Shown here: positions 56,060 to 64,000 of the stretch, piece by piece
Layout of the letters: each line of letters begins with the position of its first letter
How positions within the stretch are numbered: the first letter of the stretch is position 1
NCBI RefSeq assembly: GCF_001685015.1
Contig: NZ_MAYT01000001.1
Coordinates: 124,001 to 188,000, forward strand
DNA: 64,000 bases
Source of the DNA: Pseudobacillus wudalianchiensis
Lineage (GTDB): Bacteria > Bacillota > Bacilli > Bacillales > Domibacillaceae
Reading direction: 5' to 3'
Program-made: the position numbers and the translations under genes
The notes under the pieces: generated by a model
The model's input: only the letters and a program-made list of their open reading frames with translations
The model's database searches: none
What the model was told of the DNA's origin: nothing

Positions 56060-56923
56060 GTGTGCAAAATAAAAGAGCAGGCAGACTATCGTGAATATAT
56101 GACGAATGAGGAATTGGAAATGGTAGAGATAGAATTATTACTGGAAGGAATTTATCGCTACTACGGATTTGACTTCAGAGACTATGCTCCTCCATTTTTA
56201 AAGCGTAGAATTTGGAACCGGGTTCGGGCAGAGAAAGTAGAGAGTATCTCGGGATTACAAGAAAAGATCTTGCATGACCCTTCTATTATGCAAAAATTGT
56301 TTGAAGACTTTTCAATTAATGTAACTGAAATGTTCCGCGACCCAAACTTTTTTCTGGCCTTTCGAAAAAAGGTCGTTCCATTTTTAAGAACCTGTCCTTC
56401 TGTTAAAATTTGGCATGCGGGCTGTTCTACTGGGGAAGAAGTATATTCTATGGCTATCCTTTTACATGAAGAAGGATTATATGAAAAAACAACAATTTAT
56501 GCGACAGACATGAATAACGGTGTCCTGACGTATGCACAAAATGGTAAGTTTCCCTTGCAAAAAATGCAGTTATACACAAAAAATTACTTGGCAGCAGGAG
56601 GAAAGCGAGCTTTTTCGGAGTATTATACGGCTAAGCAGACAAATGCAGCTTTTCACTCTTCTTTAACAAAAAATGTTGTTTTTGCTGAGCACAACTTAGC
56701 CACTGATCGCTCATTTAATGAGTTCCACGTTATTATTTGCCGAAATGTTACGATTTATTTTAATAAACGGCTCCAGAATCGTGTCTATCACCTTTTTCAT
56801 GAAAGCTTGATCCAGTCTGGGATTCTTGGACTCGGTAGTAAGGAAGGAATTAAGTTCACGAGCATTGCAAATTCTTACAAGGAAGTGGATCCGATTGAAA
56901 AATTATACAGAAAGATCCAATAG
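56060..56923 (+). CDS. CheR-type SAM-dependent methyltransferase (RsbM-like)
   Basis: 287 residues. N-terminal helical CheR domain about 20-80 (LLEGIYRYYGFDFRDYAPPFLKRRI), then the methyltransferase with FSINVTEMFRD, SAM motif I IWHAGCSTGEEVYSMA, ATDMNNG and HVIICRNVTIYF. It should methylate glutamates of a partner. No receptor with an MCP domain is near; the partner kinase's long Gln/Glu coiled coil is the natural target, as RsbM methylates RsbK in B. cereus. GTG 56060 is eight bases after GGCGGAGG; ATG 56054 touches that site. Confidence 0.88.
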   Translation: MCKIKEQADYREYMTNEELEMVEIELLLEGIYRYYGFDFRDYAPPFLKRRIWNRVRAEKVESISGLQEKILHDPSIMQKLFEDFSINVTEMFRDPNFFLAFRKKVVPFLRTCPSVKIWHAGCSTGEEVYSMAILLHEEGLYEKTTIYATDMNNGVLTYAQNGKFPLQKMQLYTKNYLAAGGKRAFSEYYTAKQTNAAFHSSLTKNVVFAEHNLATDRSFNEFHVIICRNVTIYFNKRLQNRVYHLFHESLIQSGILGLGSKEGIKFTSIANSYKEVDPIEKLYRKIQ

Positions 56924-58949
56924 TTCTTTATTCACCGAGGTTATGCCAGCAGACAGTGAGGGGGAAAAGCCGCAAGGTGAAGAAGAGGGTCATTCGAAGG
57001 TGAATATTCTAATGGTTGATGACCATCCAGAAAATTTACTCGTATTGAAAGCGGTACTCGCTTCACCTGATTATCACCTCGTCTGTGCAAATTCAGGTGA
57101 AGAAGCATTAAAGCATGTGCTGAAACAGGAGTTTGCTGTTATTTTGCTAGACGTACAAATGCCCGGCCTCAACGGGTTTGAAACGGCCAATCTTATTAAA
57201 GAAAGAGAAAAATCTAAGTATATTCCGATTATCTTTATTACAGCCATTAATCAGACGATGGAAAATGTCATTAAAGGCTATGGTGTCGGAGCAGTCGATT
57301 ATATATTTAAACCCTTTCATCCTGAAACATTAAAATTAAAGGTTCAACAATTTGTGAAGATCTATCAAAATCACAAAAAGATGAGAGAACAAAGTGAAGT
57401 GCGGCGACAGAATGAATTAAAGGAAGTAAATGAGAAGCTAGAACGGACAACGCACAATTTACGAAAAAATGAAGAACTAGCACGAGTGATTGGTGAAACG
57501 TTGCTCGATACGATTATTACCTTCGACGAGCAAGGCTGTATCTTGTCAGTTAATCCAGCTGTTACGCGTATGTTTGGCTATACAACAGGTGAGCTTCTTG
57601 GAAAACATATGGTCAATCTTCTGCCTGGATTTTCCCCTTCGCTCATGGATTACGTAAGAGAAATGACAGGTCAGCTGCTTGAAGCTTCCGTAAAGAATAA
57701 AGAGGGGAGAGAAGTTCCGGTTGAAATTCAGATCGGGGAGGCACAAGTCGAAGAAGAGTATCTTTTTGTTTGTTCTATTCGTGATATAACAGATCGAAAA
57801 AAAATGGAGAAAGAACGAAAGCGGCAATATGATATTTTGGAAAAACTAGTGGAGGAACGAACCAGGGAGCTGTCACTGGCCAATGGGCAACTGCGGAGAG
57901 AAGTAGAAGAGCGTGAAAAGATGGCAGAAGCTCTTCGGCTATCAAAAGAGCACTTTTATAAAATTTTTCAATCGAGTCCTTCTTTAATTGAACTTCGTAC
58001 ATTAGAAGACGGAAAGTACATCGATGTCAATGAAAGCTGGCTCCAACATACTGGCTATACTCACGAAGAAGTACTGAATCAAACGGCTCCTATTCTTAAT
58101 ATCGCAGGTGTAGACCATTTGAAAAAAGGTGAATGTGTACAAAATGCTGAAATTCAGTATCAAACGAAATCAGGCGCCATACGGCATGGATTACTTTCGA
58201 CTGAAATTCTTGAAATCCAAGGTGAAAAATGTCTGTTAAGTGCTGTTACAGATATTACCGAGCGAGTGCGGTTGGAGAGTGAAGTAGCTCGGCTAGATCG
58301 CTTGTATCTAGTTGGAGAAATGGCAGCTGGCATCGCTCACGAAATCCGCAACCCGATGACAACGGTTAGAGGGTTTTTGGAGCTTTCAAAGAGTGATCCA
58401 GGAAGTTTAATGGTGAAGTATGTTGATTTAATGCTGGGGGAGTTAGATAGAGCGAACTCTATCATTACAGAATTTCTGAATTTAGCGAAGAATAAGGTAA
58501 GCAATAAGAAACGCCAGTATCTTAACCCAGTGATTGAGGGATTGTATCCATTAATCCAAGCGGAAGCCCTGATGAATGACAAATTCGTTTCACTCCAGTT
58601 AGGGGAATGCCCTGAATTTTATTTAGATGAAAAAGAAATTAGTCAATTAATTTTAAATCTGTCTTTGAATGGATTAGAAGCAATGAAGCCTGGGGGGAAA
58701 TTGGTATTAAAAACATACACGGAAGAAGACCAAGTTGTGTTGGAAGTAAAAGATGAAGGAGACGGAATTAAACCGGAGCTTCTTGAAATGATCGGAACGC
58801 CTTTCTTTACAACGAAAGATACAGGTACGGGGCTGGGACTAGCTATTTGCTATAGCGTAGCGGAGCGTCATCATGCCATCATTGATTTAAAAACGAGTGA
58901 GCAGGGAACGACCTTTTTCATTCGCTTTACTCTAACAGAAGAAAATTAA
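56895..58949 (+). CDS. Response regulator-PAS-PAS histidine kinase
   Basis: 684 residues from TTG 56895, nine bases after AAGGAAG and overlapping the CheR gene by 29 bases; ATG 56943 is the alternative. Receiver about 35-155 (ILMVDDHPEN, LLDVQMPG, FKPF), coiled coil, PAS1 about 200-310, coiled coil with EERTRELSLANGQLRREVEE, PAS2 about 360-470, dimerisation His in GIAHEIRNPMTT and ATPase domain with GTGLGLAICYS. No membrane helix. The kinase half resembles KinA/KinE-type sporulation kinases. It probably takes phosphate or contact signals from the upstream hybrid kinase. Confidence 0.85.
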   Translation: MKNYTERSNSSLFTEVMPADSEGEKPQGEEEGHSKVNILMVDDHPENLLVLKAVLASPDYHLVCANSGEEALKHVLKQEFAVILLDVQMPGLNGFETANLIKEREKSKYIPIIFITAINQTMENVIKGYGVGAVDYIFKPFHPETLKLKVQQFVKIYQNHKKMREQSEVRRQNELKEVNEKLERTTHNLRKNEELARVIGETLLDTIITFDEQGCILSVNPAVTRMFGYTTGELLGKHMVNLLPGFSPSLMDYVREMTGQLLEASVKNKEGREVPVEIQIGEAQVEEEYLFVCSIRDITDRKKMEKERKRQYDILEKLVEERTRELSLANGQLRREVEEREKMAEALRLSKEHFYKIFQSSPSLIELRTLEDGKYIDVNESWLQHTGYTHEEVLNQTAPILNIAGVDHLKKGECVQNAEIQYQTKSGAIRHGLLSTEILEIQGEKCLLSAVTDITERVRLESEVARLDRLYLVGEMAAGIAHEIRNPMTTVRGFLELSKSDPGSLMVKYVDLMLGELDRANSIITEFLNLAKNKVSNKKRQYLNPVIEGLYPLIQAEALMNDKFVSLQLGECPEFYLDEKEISQLILNLSLNGLEAMKPGGKLVLKTYTEEDQVVLEVKDEGDGIKPELLEMIGTPFFTTKDTGTGLGLAICYSVAERHHAIIDLKTSEQGTTFFIRFTLTEEN

Positions 58950-59003
58950 AGCGAGGCAATGCCATGGTATTAGTACCTTTGGGATTGCCTCGCTTCTTTG
59001 TCT
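58947..59003. terminator. Terminator between the kinase cluster and the MFS gene
   Basis: AAGCGAGGCAAT (58949-58960)/ATTGCCTCGCTT (58984-58995), a perfect 12-bp stem with a longer loop, between converging genes. Confidence 0.85.
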
Positions 59004-59005
59004 TG

Positions 59006-60226
59006 TTACGGAGTCGAACGGGGATGATAGTTAGGACGCAGATTCTGTTTCTTTTTTAAACTCCGCGCCCATTTTATACAAATAATGAGTGTAACAAGAA
59101 TAATAACAGCCCCAAATATATAAGGAAGGGCCATGTTTATATCAAATAGGGTTCCGGCAAGAGCTGGACCGATCATATTGCCAATACTCATATAGGCATT
59201 GTTCATACCAGCGGCGAATCCTTGCTCGCTTCCAGCCATCTTGGAAACGGTCGTATTGATAGCCGGGCGCAGCAAAGAAGCAGCCGTAAAGAAAAAGGCA
59301 GATATGGCAAGAACCGAAACAAATCCGGTTGCAAACAGCAAGGCAAGCATAGCTGCTGCTGCGACGACAAGCATCGTATTCATCACACGAACTTCACCAA
59401 ATACCCGCAATGCTCTATCCAAAATAAAGGCTTGCACGATAACACCGATTAAGCCTCCGACGACCATTAGTATGGAAATATCAGATGGACTAAACCCAAA
59501 TTTAACGTTCGTATATAAGCTGATCGTTGCCTGGTAGTTGGCAAGTCCGAAAGAAAGAGTAAACATCATCATGAGAAGAATAAAATATGGTTTCTTTGCT
59601 GATAGAGCCAGCTGCTTTAATAAAGGATCCCGCTTCTTAGGAGCAGCTGCTGGAATAGCTGCACGTTCTGGCTCTTTCAAAAAAAGTATAGATAAAAGGG
59701 CAGCTAAAGCGGCAGCCACTCCGGCAATAAAAAAGGGAGCCTGCAAACCAAGCGTGGACAGAAAACCGCCGATTCCTGGACCAACAACAAAACCGAGCGA
59801 CATGGAGGCCCCTAGCCGGCCCATTCCTTTTGCCCGTGTCTCTACGGTCGTAATATCCGCCACAAAAGCCATCATGGATGGAATCATAAAAGCAGCTCCA
59901 ATGCCTCCAAAAATACGTGAAATGTAAAGCAAGACGAGCTGCTGTGAAAAAGCAAATAAAAATTGGGAGAAGGAGAAAAGAATCAACCCAAAGACAATCG
60001 CTTTTTTCCGGCCAAGCCGGTCAGATAAATCTCCGGCAAGCGGAGAGAAGATAAATTGCGCTAAGGCAAAGGTAGCAATTAGCGCGCCAAATGTTTTCCC
60101 GCCAGCCCCAAAATGATGGATGATTGTCGGCATAATAGGAATCACAAGACCGATACCTGTCATGACGATAAACATATTGGCCATTAAAATGAGGAGGGGG
60201 AATTGGTGTGCATTTTTTTGTGACAT
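59006..60226 (-). CDS. MFS multidrug efflux transporter
   Basis: 406 residues, twelve helices, DHA1 type (Bmr/Blt/NorA relatives). Motif A after helix 2 reads GDLSDRLGRKKA and motif C in helix 5 reads GASMSLGFVVGPGIGG, the antiporter signature. It would export drugs or lipophilic compounds against protons. ATG 60226 follows AGCAGG by eight bases; an in-frame ATG at 60271 overlapping the TetR stop has no ribosome site. The preceding tetR gene on the same strand is its likely repressor. Confidence 0.87.
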   Translation of the reverse strand: MSQKNAHQFPLLILMANMFIVMTGIGLVIPIMPTIIHHFGAGGKTFGALIATFALAQFIFSPLAGDLSDRLGRKKAIVFGLILFSFSQFLFAFSQQLVLLYISRIFGGIGAAFMIPSMMAFVADITTVETRAKGMGRLGASMSLGFVVGPGIGGFLSTLGLQAPFFIAGVAAALAALLSILFLKEPERAAIPAAAPKKRDPLLKQLALSAKKPYFILLMMMFTLSFGLANYQATISLYTNVKFGFSPSDISILMVVGGLIGVIVQAFILDRALRVFGEVRVMNTMLVVAAAAMLALLFATGFVSVLAISAFFFTAASLLRPAINTTVSKMAGSEQGFAAGMNNAYMSIGNMIGPALAGTLFDINMALPYIFGAVIILVTLIICIKWARSLKKKQNLRPNYHPRSTP

Positions 60227-60270
60227 ATTATCAACCTGCTTTCTTTTCACTCTCTTCATTTTTAAACACA

Positions 60271-61128
60271 TTATTCATATAAACCGATGATTCTTTCTAA
60301 CTCTCCCGCTAATTGAACTAGCTCTTCGTTGTCTTTTAAATTGCGGATCATCCCAGCTAACAGAGCAGGCCGCGGCTTTAATTCCCTTAATTCTTTTTCC
60401 AGTATGTCAATCGTTTCCGCGATCAAGTCCTCTTCCTGAGCAGCTGATGACTCCTTCATTTTTCGTACAATATAGAGTGGATGTACGGTCTCCTCTTGAC
60501 CGCCATCCGCTAGCTCTTGTAAAAGCGGCGTAACGAAAAAAGGATCCGGCTGCTTTTCGATCAGCGCTTGAGCTGCCGCTTCCACTTGAAGAAATAAAAA
60601 ATGAGCGAGCGCATTGAAATCACAAGCGGTTCCCTCTTCCATCACACCACGCATATATGAAGTGAGCATTCCTTTTAGAGTAGCTGTTAAATCAGCTGCA
60701 TACGGAGCGGTTTCCGGTCCGAATACAGAGACAATGCCTTTTTCCGTTTTGCGAAGTAACTTAGCGTTTTCCTGCCGCACATATTGGTTCAGCGACTTAT
60801 CTTCCAATCCTTTAATTTCATGCAGCTGCATAAGGAAAAACTCTTGAAATTGACAATAGTGACGAATGCGAATAGCAATCTCGCGGATAAAAGCTTCCCG
60901 CGGCGTGTCACTGTCTTTGGCTGAAGCAGCAATTTGATCGTTTAGCAGCTGATAATAATAAGAGAAAATATCCAGCAACAGCTCTTCTTTTGATTTGAAA
61001 TAAGTATAGAGGCTGCCCTTGGATATGCCGCATACATCAGCTACTTGCTGCATGGATGTCTGGTGGAAGTTCTTTTTCGAAAAGAGCTTCATAGCAGTGA
61101 GCAGGATTTTTCGTTTTTTCTCATTCAT
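60271..61128 (-). CDS. TetR family transcriptional regulator
   Basis: 285 residues, longer than the usual 190-220. The N-terminal helix-turn-helix is KILLTAMKLFSKKNFHQTSMQQVADVCGISKGSLYTYFKSKEELL, the canonical TetR pattern; the enlarged C-terminal part (about 60-285) binds the ligand. It is translated with the MFS gene directly downstream and likely represses both. Start ATG 61128 (MNEKKRK) fits homologues; ATG 61146 is possible, and neither has a strong ribosome site. Confidence 0.87.
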   Translation of the reverse strand: MNEKKRKILLTAMKLFSKKNFHQTSMQQVADVCGISKGSLYTYFKSKEELLLDIFSYYYQLLNDQIAASAKDSDTPREAFIREIAIRIRHYCQFQEFFLMQLHEIKGLEDKSLNQYVRQENAKLLRKTEKGIVSVFGPETAPYAADLTATLKGMLTSYMRGVMEEGTACDFNALAHFLFLQVEAAAQALIEKQPDPFFVTPLLQELADGGQEETVHPLYIVRKMKESSAAQEEDLIAETIDILEKELRELKPRPALLAGMIRNLKDNEELVQLAGELERIIGLYE

Positions 61129-61159
61129 CTTTATAATCCCAACCATTCGGTTTTTGATT

Positions 61160-61173
61160 TGACCACGTAGTCA
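61160..61173. promoter_or_regulatory. TetR operator candidate
   Basis: TGACCACGTAGTCA is a near-perfect palindrome (12 of 14 positions; centre ACGT), 32 bases before the regulator start. Size and symmetry fit a TetR-family operator for the tetR-MFS unit. Confidence 0.6.
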
Positions 61174-61276
61174 CCATTGTTTCATTTTAACACACTTACT
61201 TCTTGTTTACACGGAAAAGTTTCGGCAAGCGAAATATTTTATGAAAATAGGATAGAGGACTTAATGCTAAAATGAT

Positions 61277-61348
61277 TTGTTAACCTAATAAAAAGTGAGT
61301 TGACAAATTTGTTTAACGATAATAAACTGACAGTGTTTTCAGTTTATT
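61277..61348 (+). promoter_or_regulatory. BirA operator, promoter and hairpin of the bioY operon
   Basis: TTGTTAAC (61277-61284) and GTTGACAA (61299-61306) form a BirA-type inverted repeat with a 14-base gap. TTGACA (61300-61305), 17 bases, TAAACT (61323-61328) is the promoter, so bound BirA would cover the -35. A perfect 10-bp hairpin AATAAACTGA/TCAGTTTATT (61321-61348) lies at the transcript start. Confidence 0.75.
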
Positions 61349-61375
61349 AGATAGGGAGAATAAGGAGGAATTTGC

Positions 61376-61930
61376 GTGAAGACAAGAGAAATTACATATG
61401 TAGCTTTATTTGCAGCTGTTATGGCTGTATTGGGAATGGTACCACCGATCACATTGTCATTTACCCCAGTACCGATCGTGCTGCAAACATTAGGTGTTGT
61501 TCTAGCTGGTGGTATTTTAGGTGCCCGGCTTGGATTTATGAGTCAAGCTACTTTCTTATTACTAGTTGCTGCTGGATTGCCGCTGTTATCGGGAGGCCGC
61601 GGAGGCATCGGTGTATTTGTTGGACCGAGTGCTGGCTACTTGTTCAGCTATCCCATTGTGGCGGCTTTACTTGGATTTTTGCTTTCTCGTTTTCAAGTCC
61701 TAACGTTAAAGAAAATTTTACTTGTTAATTTAACCGCCGGTGTATTTACCCTTTATTTATTCGGTATACCGGTACAAGCTTTCGTGATGGATCTTCCACT
61801 TGTTCATACGATTAAAATCAGTCTTGTCTATATTCCAGGAGACCTTATGAAAGCAACGGTGGCTTCTTACTTAGTCTATAAGTTAAGAAAATCAACAGTT
61901 ATTGCAAGGCAGTTTGCAAAAGCAGGATAA
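61376..61930 (+). CDS. bioY: Biotin transporter BioY (YhfU)
   Basis: 184 residues, six membrane helices. TYVALFAAVMAVLGMVPP, the FTPVPIVLQTLGVVLAG loop and GRGGIGVFVGPSAGYLFSYP are the BioY signature; it is the substrate-binding S component of an ECF-type biotin transporter. GTG 61376 is seven bases after AAGGAGG. The order bioY-acyl-CoA ligase-thiolase matches B. subtilis yhfU-yhfT-yhfS, and the BirA operator links the unit to biotin supply. Confidence 0.95.
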   Translation: MKTREITYVALFAAVMAVLGMVPPITLSFTPVPIVLQTLGVVLAGGILGARLGFMSQATFLLLVAAGLPLLSGGRGGIGVFVGPSAGYLFSYPIVAALLGFLLSRFQVLTLKKILLVNLTAGVFTLYLFGIPVQAFVMDLPLVHTIKISLVYIPGDLMKATVASYLVYKLRKSTVIARQFAKAG

Positions 61931-61969
61931 AAATACGCATTCTCTTAAGTAGAAAGGAAGGCAGAATCT

Positions 61970-63433
61970 ATGTCAGCTATTACTTCTATTTATGCTGATC
62001 ACGCCTGTCGTCATCCTCAGCAGTTGGCGATAAAAACATTAAATCGGGAAGTAAGCTGGCGTGATTGGCATGCGCTCGTTCGGCAAACGGCCAATTGGCT
62101 AGAGTTAAAGAAAAAACATAACAAAACGGTAGGCATTCTCATGGAGAATGGACTGCCGTTTTTGCAATTATTTGCCGGAGCTGCAGCAGCTGGCTGGACG
62201 GCTGTTCCGTTAGATCTGAGATGGAACAGCCATGAACTAGAAAAGCGGCTTCGCATTTGTTCTCCCTCTCTTATCGTAACAACCGGCAGCTTCCATAAAA
62301 AAATAGACTCTATGCGTTTCTCTGTTTTTACATGGGATAAAGTATCAGGAGAAATAGATAGGATGCACGCTTATTCAGGAGAAGAAGTGGAGGAGGAGAG
62401 CCCCTTTTACATGGGGTTTACATCAGGCTCTACAGGAGAACCAAAAGCGTTTATCCGTTCTCATCGCTCTTGGCTGGCTAGTTTTAAATGCAACGAATAT
62501 GATTTTGGACTTACAGAAAATGAATGTGTACTCATACCGGGTGCGCTTTTTCATTCTCATTTTCTCTACGGAGCGATCAGTACCCTGTTTTTAGGCGGCA
62601 CTGTCTATTTATTGGAAAAGTTTTCTCCATCTGAAACGTTGCGCATTGTGCACCACTATCCGATCACCGTTGTTTATCTTGTGCCGACAATGATTGAGGC
62701 TCTCTTAAGAAAAGAAGAGATGGTAGAGAAGCCTTTAACGTTTATTTCTTCGGGAGCGAAATGGGAAAAAGATTCGAAACAGAAGATACGAAGGCTGTTC
62801 CCGCATCTACTGATGTTCGAATTTTATGGAGCTGGTGAGCTAAGCTTCGTCACCGTGTTGTCAAATGATGAACATAGCGAGAAACCAGATTCAGTCGGCA
62901 AGCCCTGTTACGGTGTAGAGGTTGAAGTTCGTACAGAGGGCGGGAAAACGGCAGCCCCGTATGAAACCGGAAAAATTTTCGTAAAAAGCGATTTAGTTTG
63001 TATCAGCTATATAAAAGAAACAGGCGTACAACCTGTGCAGGATTCACAGGGCTGGAGCACGGTTGATGACATGGGATACCTGGACGAAGAAGGGTTTTTG
63101 TACATAAAAGGGCGAGAGAAGAACATGATTTTATACGGAGGAATGAATGTGTTCCCTGAAGAAATTGAAGCAGTCTTATCCATGCATCCTAAAGTGGAAC
63201 TAGCGGCTGTAGTGGGAATGAAGGATGCTTATTGGGGAGAGATCATTACAGCTGTTGTAAAAGGAGAAGCCATGAAGCAAGAGCTGAGAAAACTTTGTAA
63301 AGAACAATTAACTTCCTATAAGGTTCCACGAAGATGGTTTGTTTTAGATGAGTTTCCGATGACAGCCGGCGGGAAAATTGCCCGGGCACAATTGAAGGAA
63401 AAACTAGAAAAAGAGGTGTTCTCCCATTTATAA
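61970..63433 (+). CDS. yhfT: Acyl-CoA synthetase, AMP-forming (YhfT-like)
   Basis: 487 residues, ANL superfamily. AMP-binding core with the P-loop FTSGSTGEPKAF, FYGAGELSF (A5-like), WSTVDDMGYLDEEGFLYIKGREKNMILYGG (A7/A8), then the small C-terminal domain with the catalytic Lys in TAGGKIAR. It activates a carboxylic acid to acyl-AMP and transfers it to CoA. The biotin context suggests a fatty-acid or pimelate-type substrate, which is inference from the operon. GAAAGGAAGG precedes the ATG. Confidence 0.9.
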   Translation: MSAITSIYADHACRHPQQLAIKTLNREVSWRDWHALVRQTANWLELKKKHNKTVGILMENGLPFLQLFAGAAAAGWTAVPLDLRWNSHELEKRLRICSPSLIVTTGSFHKKIDSMRFSVFTWDKVSGEIDRMHAYSGEEVEEESPFYMGFTSGSTGEPKAFIRSHRSWLASFKCNEYDFGLTENECVLIPGALFHSHFLYGAISTLFLGGTVYLLEKFSPSETLRIVHHYPITVVYLVPTMIEALLRKEEMVEKPLTFISSGAKWEKDSKQKIRRLFPHLLMFEFYGAGELSFVTVLSNDEHSEKPDSVGKPCYGVEVEVRTEGGKTAAPYETGKIFVKSDLVCISYIKETGVQPVQDSQGWSTVDDMGYLDEEGFLYIKGREKNMILYGGMNVFPEEIEAVLSMHPKVELAAVVGMKDAYWGEIITAVVKGEAMKQELRKLCKEQLTSYKVPRRWFVLDEFPMTAGGKIARAQLKEKLEKEVFSHL

Positions 63434-64000
63434 AGCAGTGATTGTGAAGGCCAAGCGGACACCGATTGGAAAAAAGAGTGGGGCGCTGAAAGCATGGCCG
63501 CCACATGAATTAGCGGCTCCTTTGCTTCAGCACCTGGCAAAGGGAATAGAGCTTGAAGTCAATGATGTCATTTTAGGAAACATTGTTGGGCCTGGCGGGA
63601 ATGTGGCCCGTTTAGCCTCATTACAGGCTGATTTGCCGCTTTCTGTACCGGGATTGACGATTGACCGTCAATGCAGCGCCGGCTTGGAAGCGATTCGGAT
63701 GGCCTGTTATTTTGTTCAAGGAGGGGCAGGAAAGGTATATATAGCAGGCGGGACAGAAAGCACAAGCACCTCTCCGTTCCCGGCTCGTGCCCGTTTTTCC
63801 CCTGATCATATTGGGGATCCTGATATGGGAATGGCCGCCGAATATGTAGCACAAGATTATGCCATTACGAGAGAAGAACAGGATGAATGGACAAAAATCA
63901 GCTGCGAACGAAGCTGGAAAGCCTTTGAAGAAGGGATCTATGCGCCAGAGATTATACAAATGGGTTCTTTAAGAAGCGACGAGGAATTTTATAAGAGGCG
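63426..64000 (+). CDS. yhfS: Thiolase / acetyl-CoA acetyltransferase (YhfS-like), 5' part
   Basis: The frame is open to the end of the window (191 codons). It reads MYKAVIVKAKRTPIGKKSGA, then the active-site Cys in TIDRQCSAGLEA and GGTESTSTSPF, all typical of thiolases, which condense or cleave 3-ketoacyl-CoA. An in-frame TAG at 63405 leaves no ATG, GTG or TTG before the conserved N-terminus; ATT 63426 lies seven bases after AGAGGTG and is the best-placed start, GTG 63438 the standard alternative. It overlaps yhfT by eight bases. Confidence 0.85.
   Translation, partial: MYKAVIVKAKRTPIGKKSGALKAWPPHELAAPLLQHLAKGIELEVNDVILGNIVGPGGNVARLASLQADLPLSVPGLTIDRQCSAGLEAIRMACYFVQGGAGKVYIAGGTESTSTSPFPARARFSPDHIGDPDMGMAAEYVAQDYAITREEQDEWTKISCERSWKAFEEGIYAPEIIQMGSLRSDEEFYKR

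Overview
The window is chromosomal DNA of a spore-forming Bacillaceae (Firmicutes, moderate-low GC). Roughly the first 30 kb follows the conserved Bacillus order accD-accA-pfkA-pyk-fxsA-ytvI-ytwI-citZ-icd-mdh-phoP-phoR-polA-mutM-ytaF-coaE-gapB-speD-nrdR-dnaB-dnaI-thrS-infC-rpmI-rplT-ysdA-like-ysdC. Protein matches are close to B. subtilis but clearly not identical, so this is another genus or species of the family; I cannot fix which. Spore genes (ytvI, ytaF, a tiny sspN) show that it sporulates. No rRNA, tRNA, CRISPR array, prophage or intact insertion sequence was seen.

Region 1 (1-29.6 kb, core): fatty acid carboxyltransferase, lower glycolysis, the first TCA steps with malate dehydrogenase, the PhoPR phosphate system, DNA polymerase I and MutM, CoA synthesis, gluconeogenic GapB, SAM decarboxylase, replication restart/initiation proteins DnaB-DnaI, threonyl-tRNA synthetase behind a T-box, and the infC-rpmI-rplT operon behind an L20-type leader. 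Regulatory signals include a CcpN-like inverted repeat at gapB, a folded leader at citZ, a candidate pseudoknot leader at speD, and many intrinsic terminators. Two local departures from B. subtilis are an XRE regulator/membrane protein pair with perfect palindromic operators inserted between coaE and gapB, and no ytxC between dnaI and thrS.

Region 2 (29.6-53 kb, accessory): a GC-rich palindromic repeat, yueI, the sulfite reductase genes cysJI, small membrane proteins, a GNAT acetyltransferase, a two-component system followed by an HtrA-type protease and a secreted repeat protein. These last units share a TTTTCA-N5-TTTTCA direct repeat, which suggests one envelope-stress regulon. Then come a lysine permease with a cre-like site, an AI-2E family protein, an S-layer-anchored beta-propeller, a squalene/phytoene-synthase-like protein, sspN on the minus strand, an S-layer-anchored amidase, a membrane FAD oxidoreductase coupled to a half-length MFS protein, an M48 protease fused to ankyrin repeats, and an RDD protein.

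Region 3 (53-64 kb): a signalling cluster (hybrid histidine kinase, CheR-type methyltransferase, REC-PAS-PAS kinase) that resembles the B. cereus RsbK-RsbM sigma-B input module, a TetR-MFS efflux pair with a palindromic operator, and the biotin/fatty-acid unit bioY(yhfU)-yhfT-yhfS preceded by a BirA-type operator; the last gene runs off the window and seems to lack a standard start codon.
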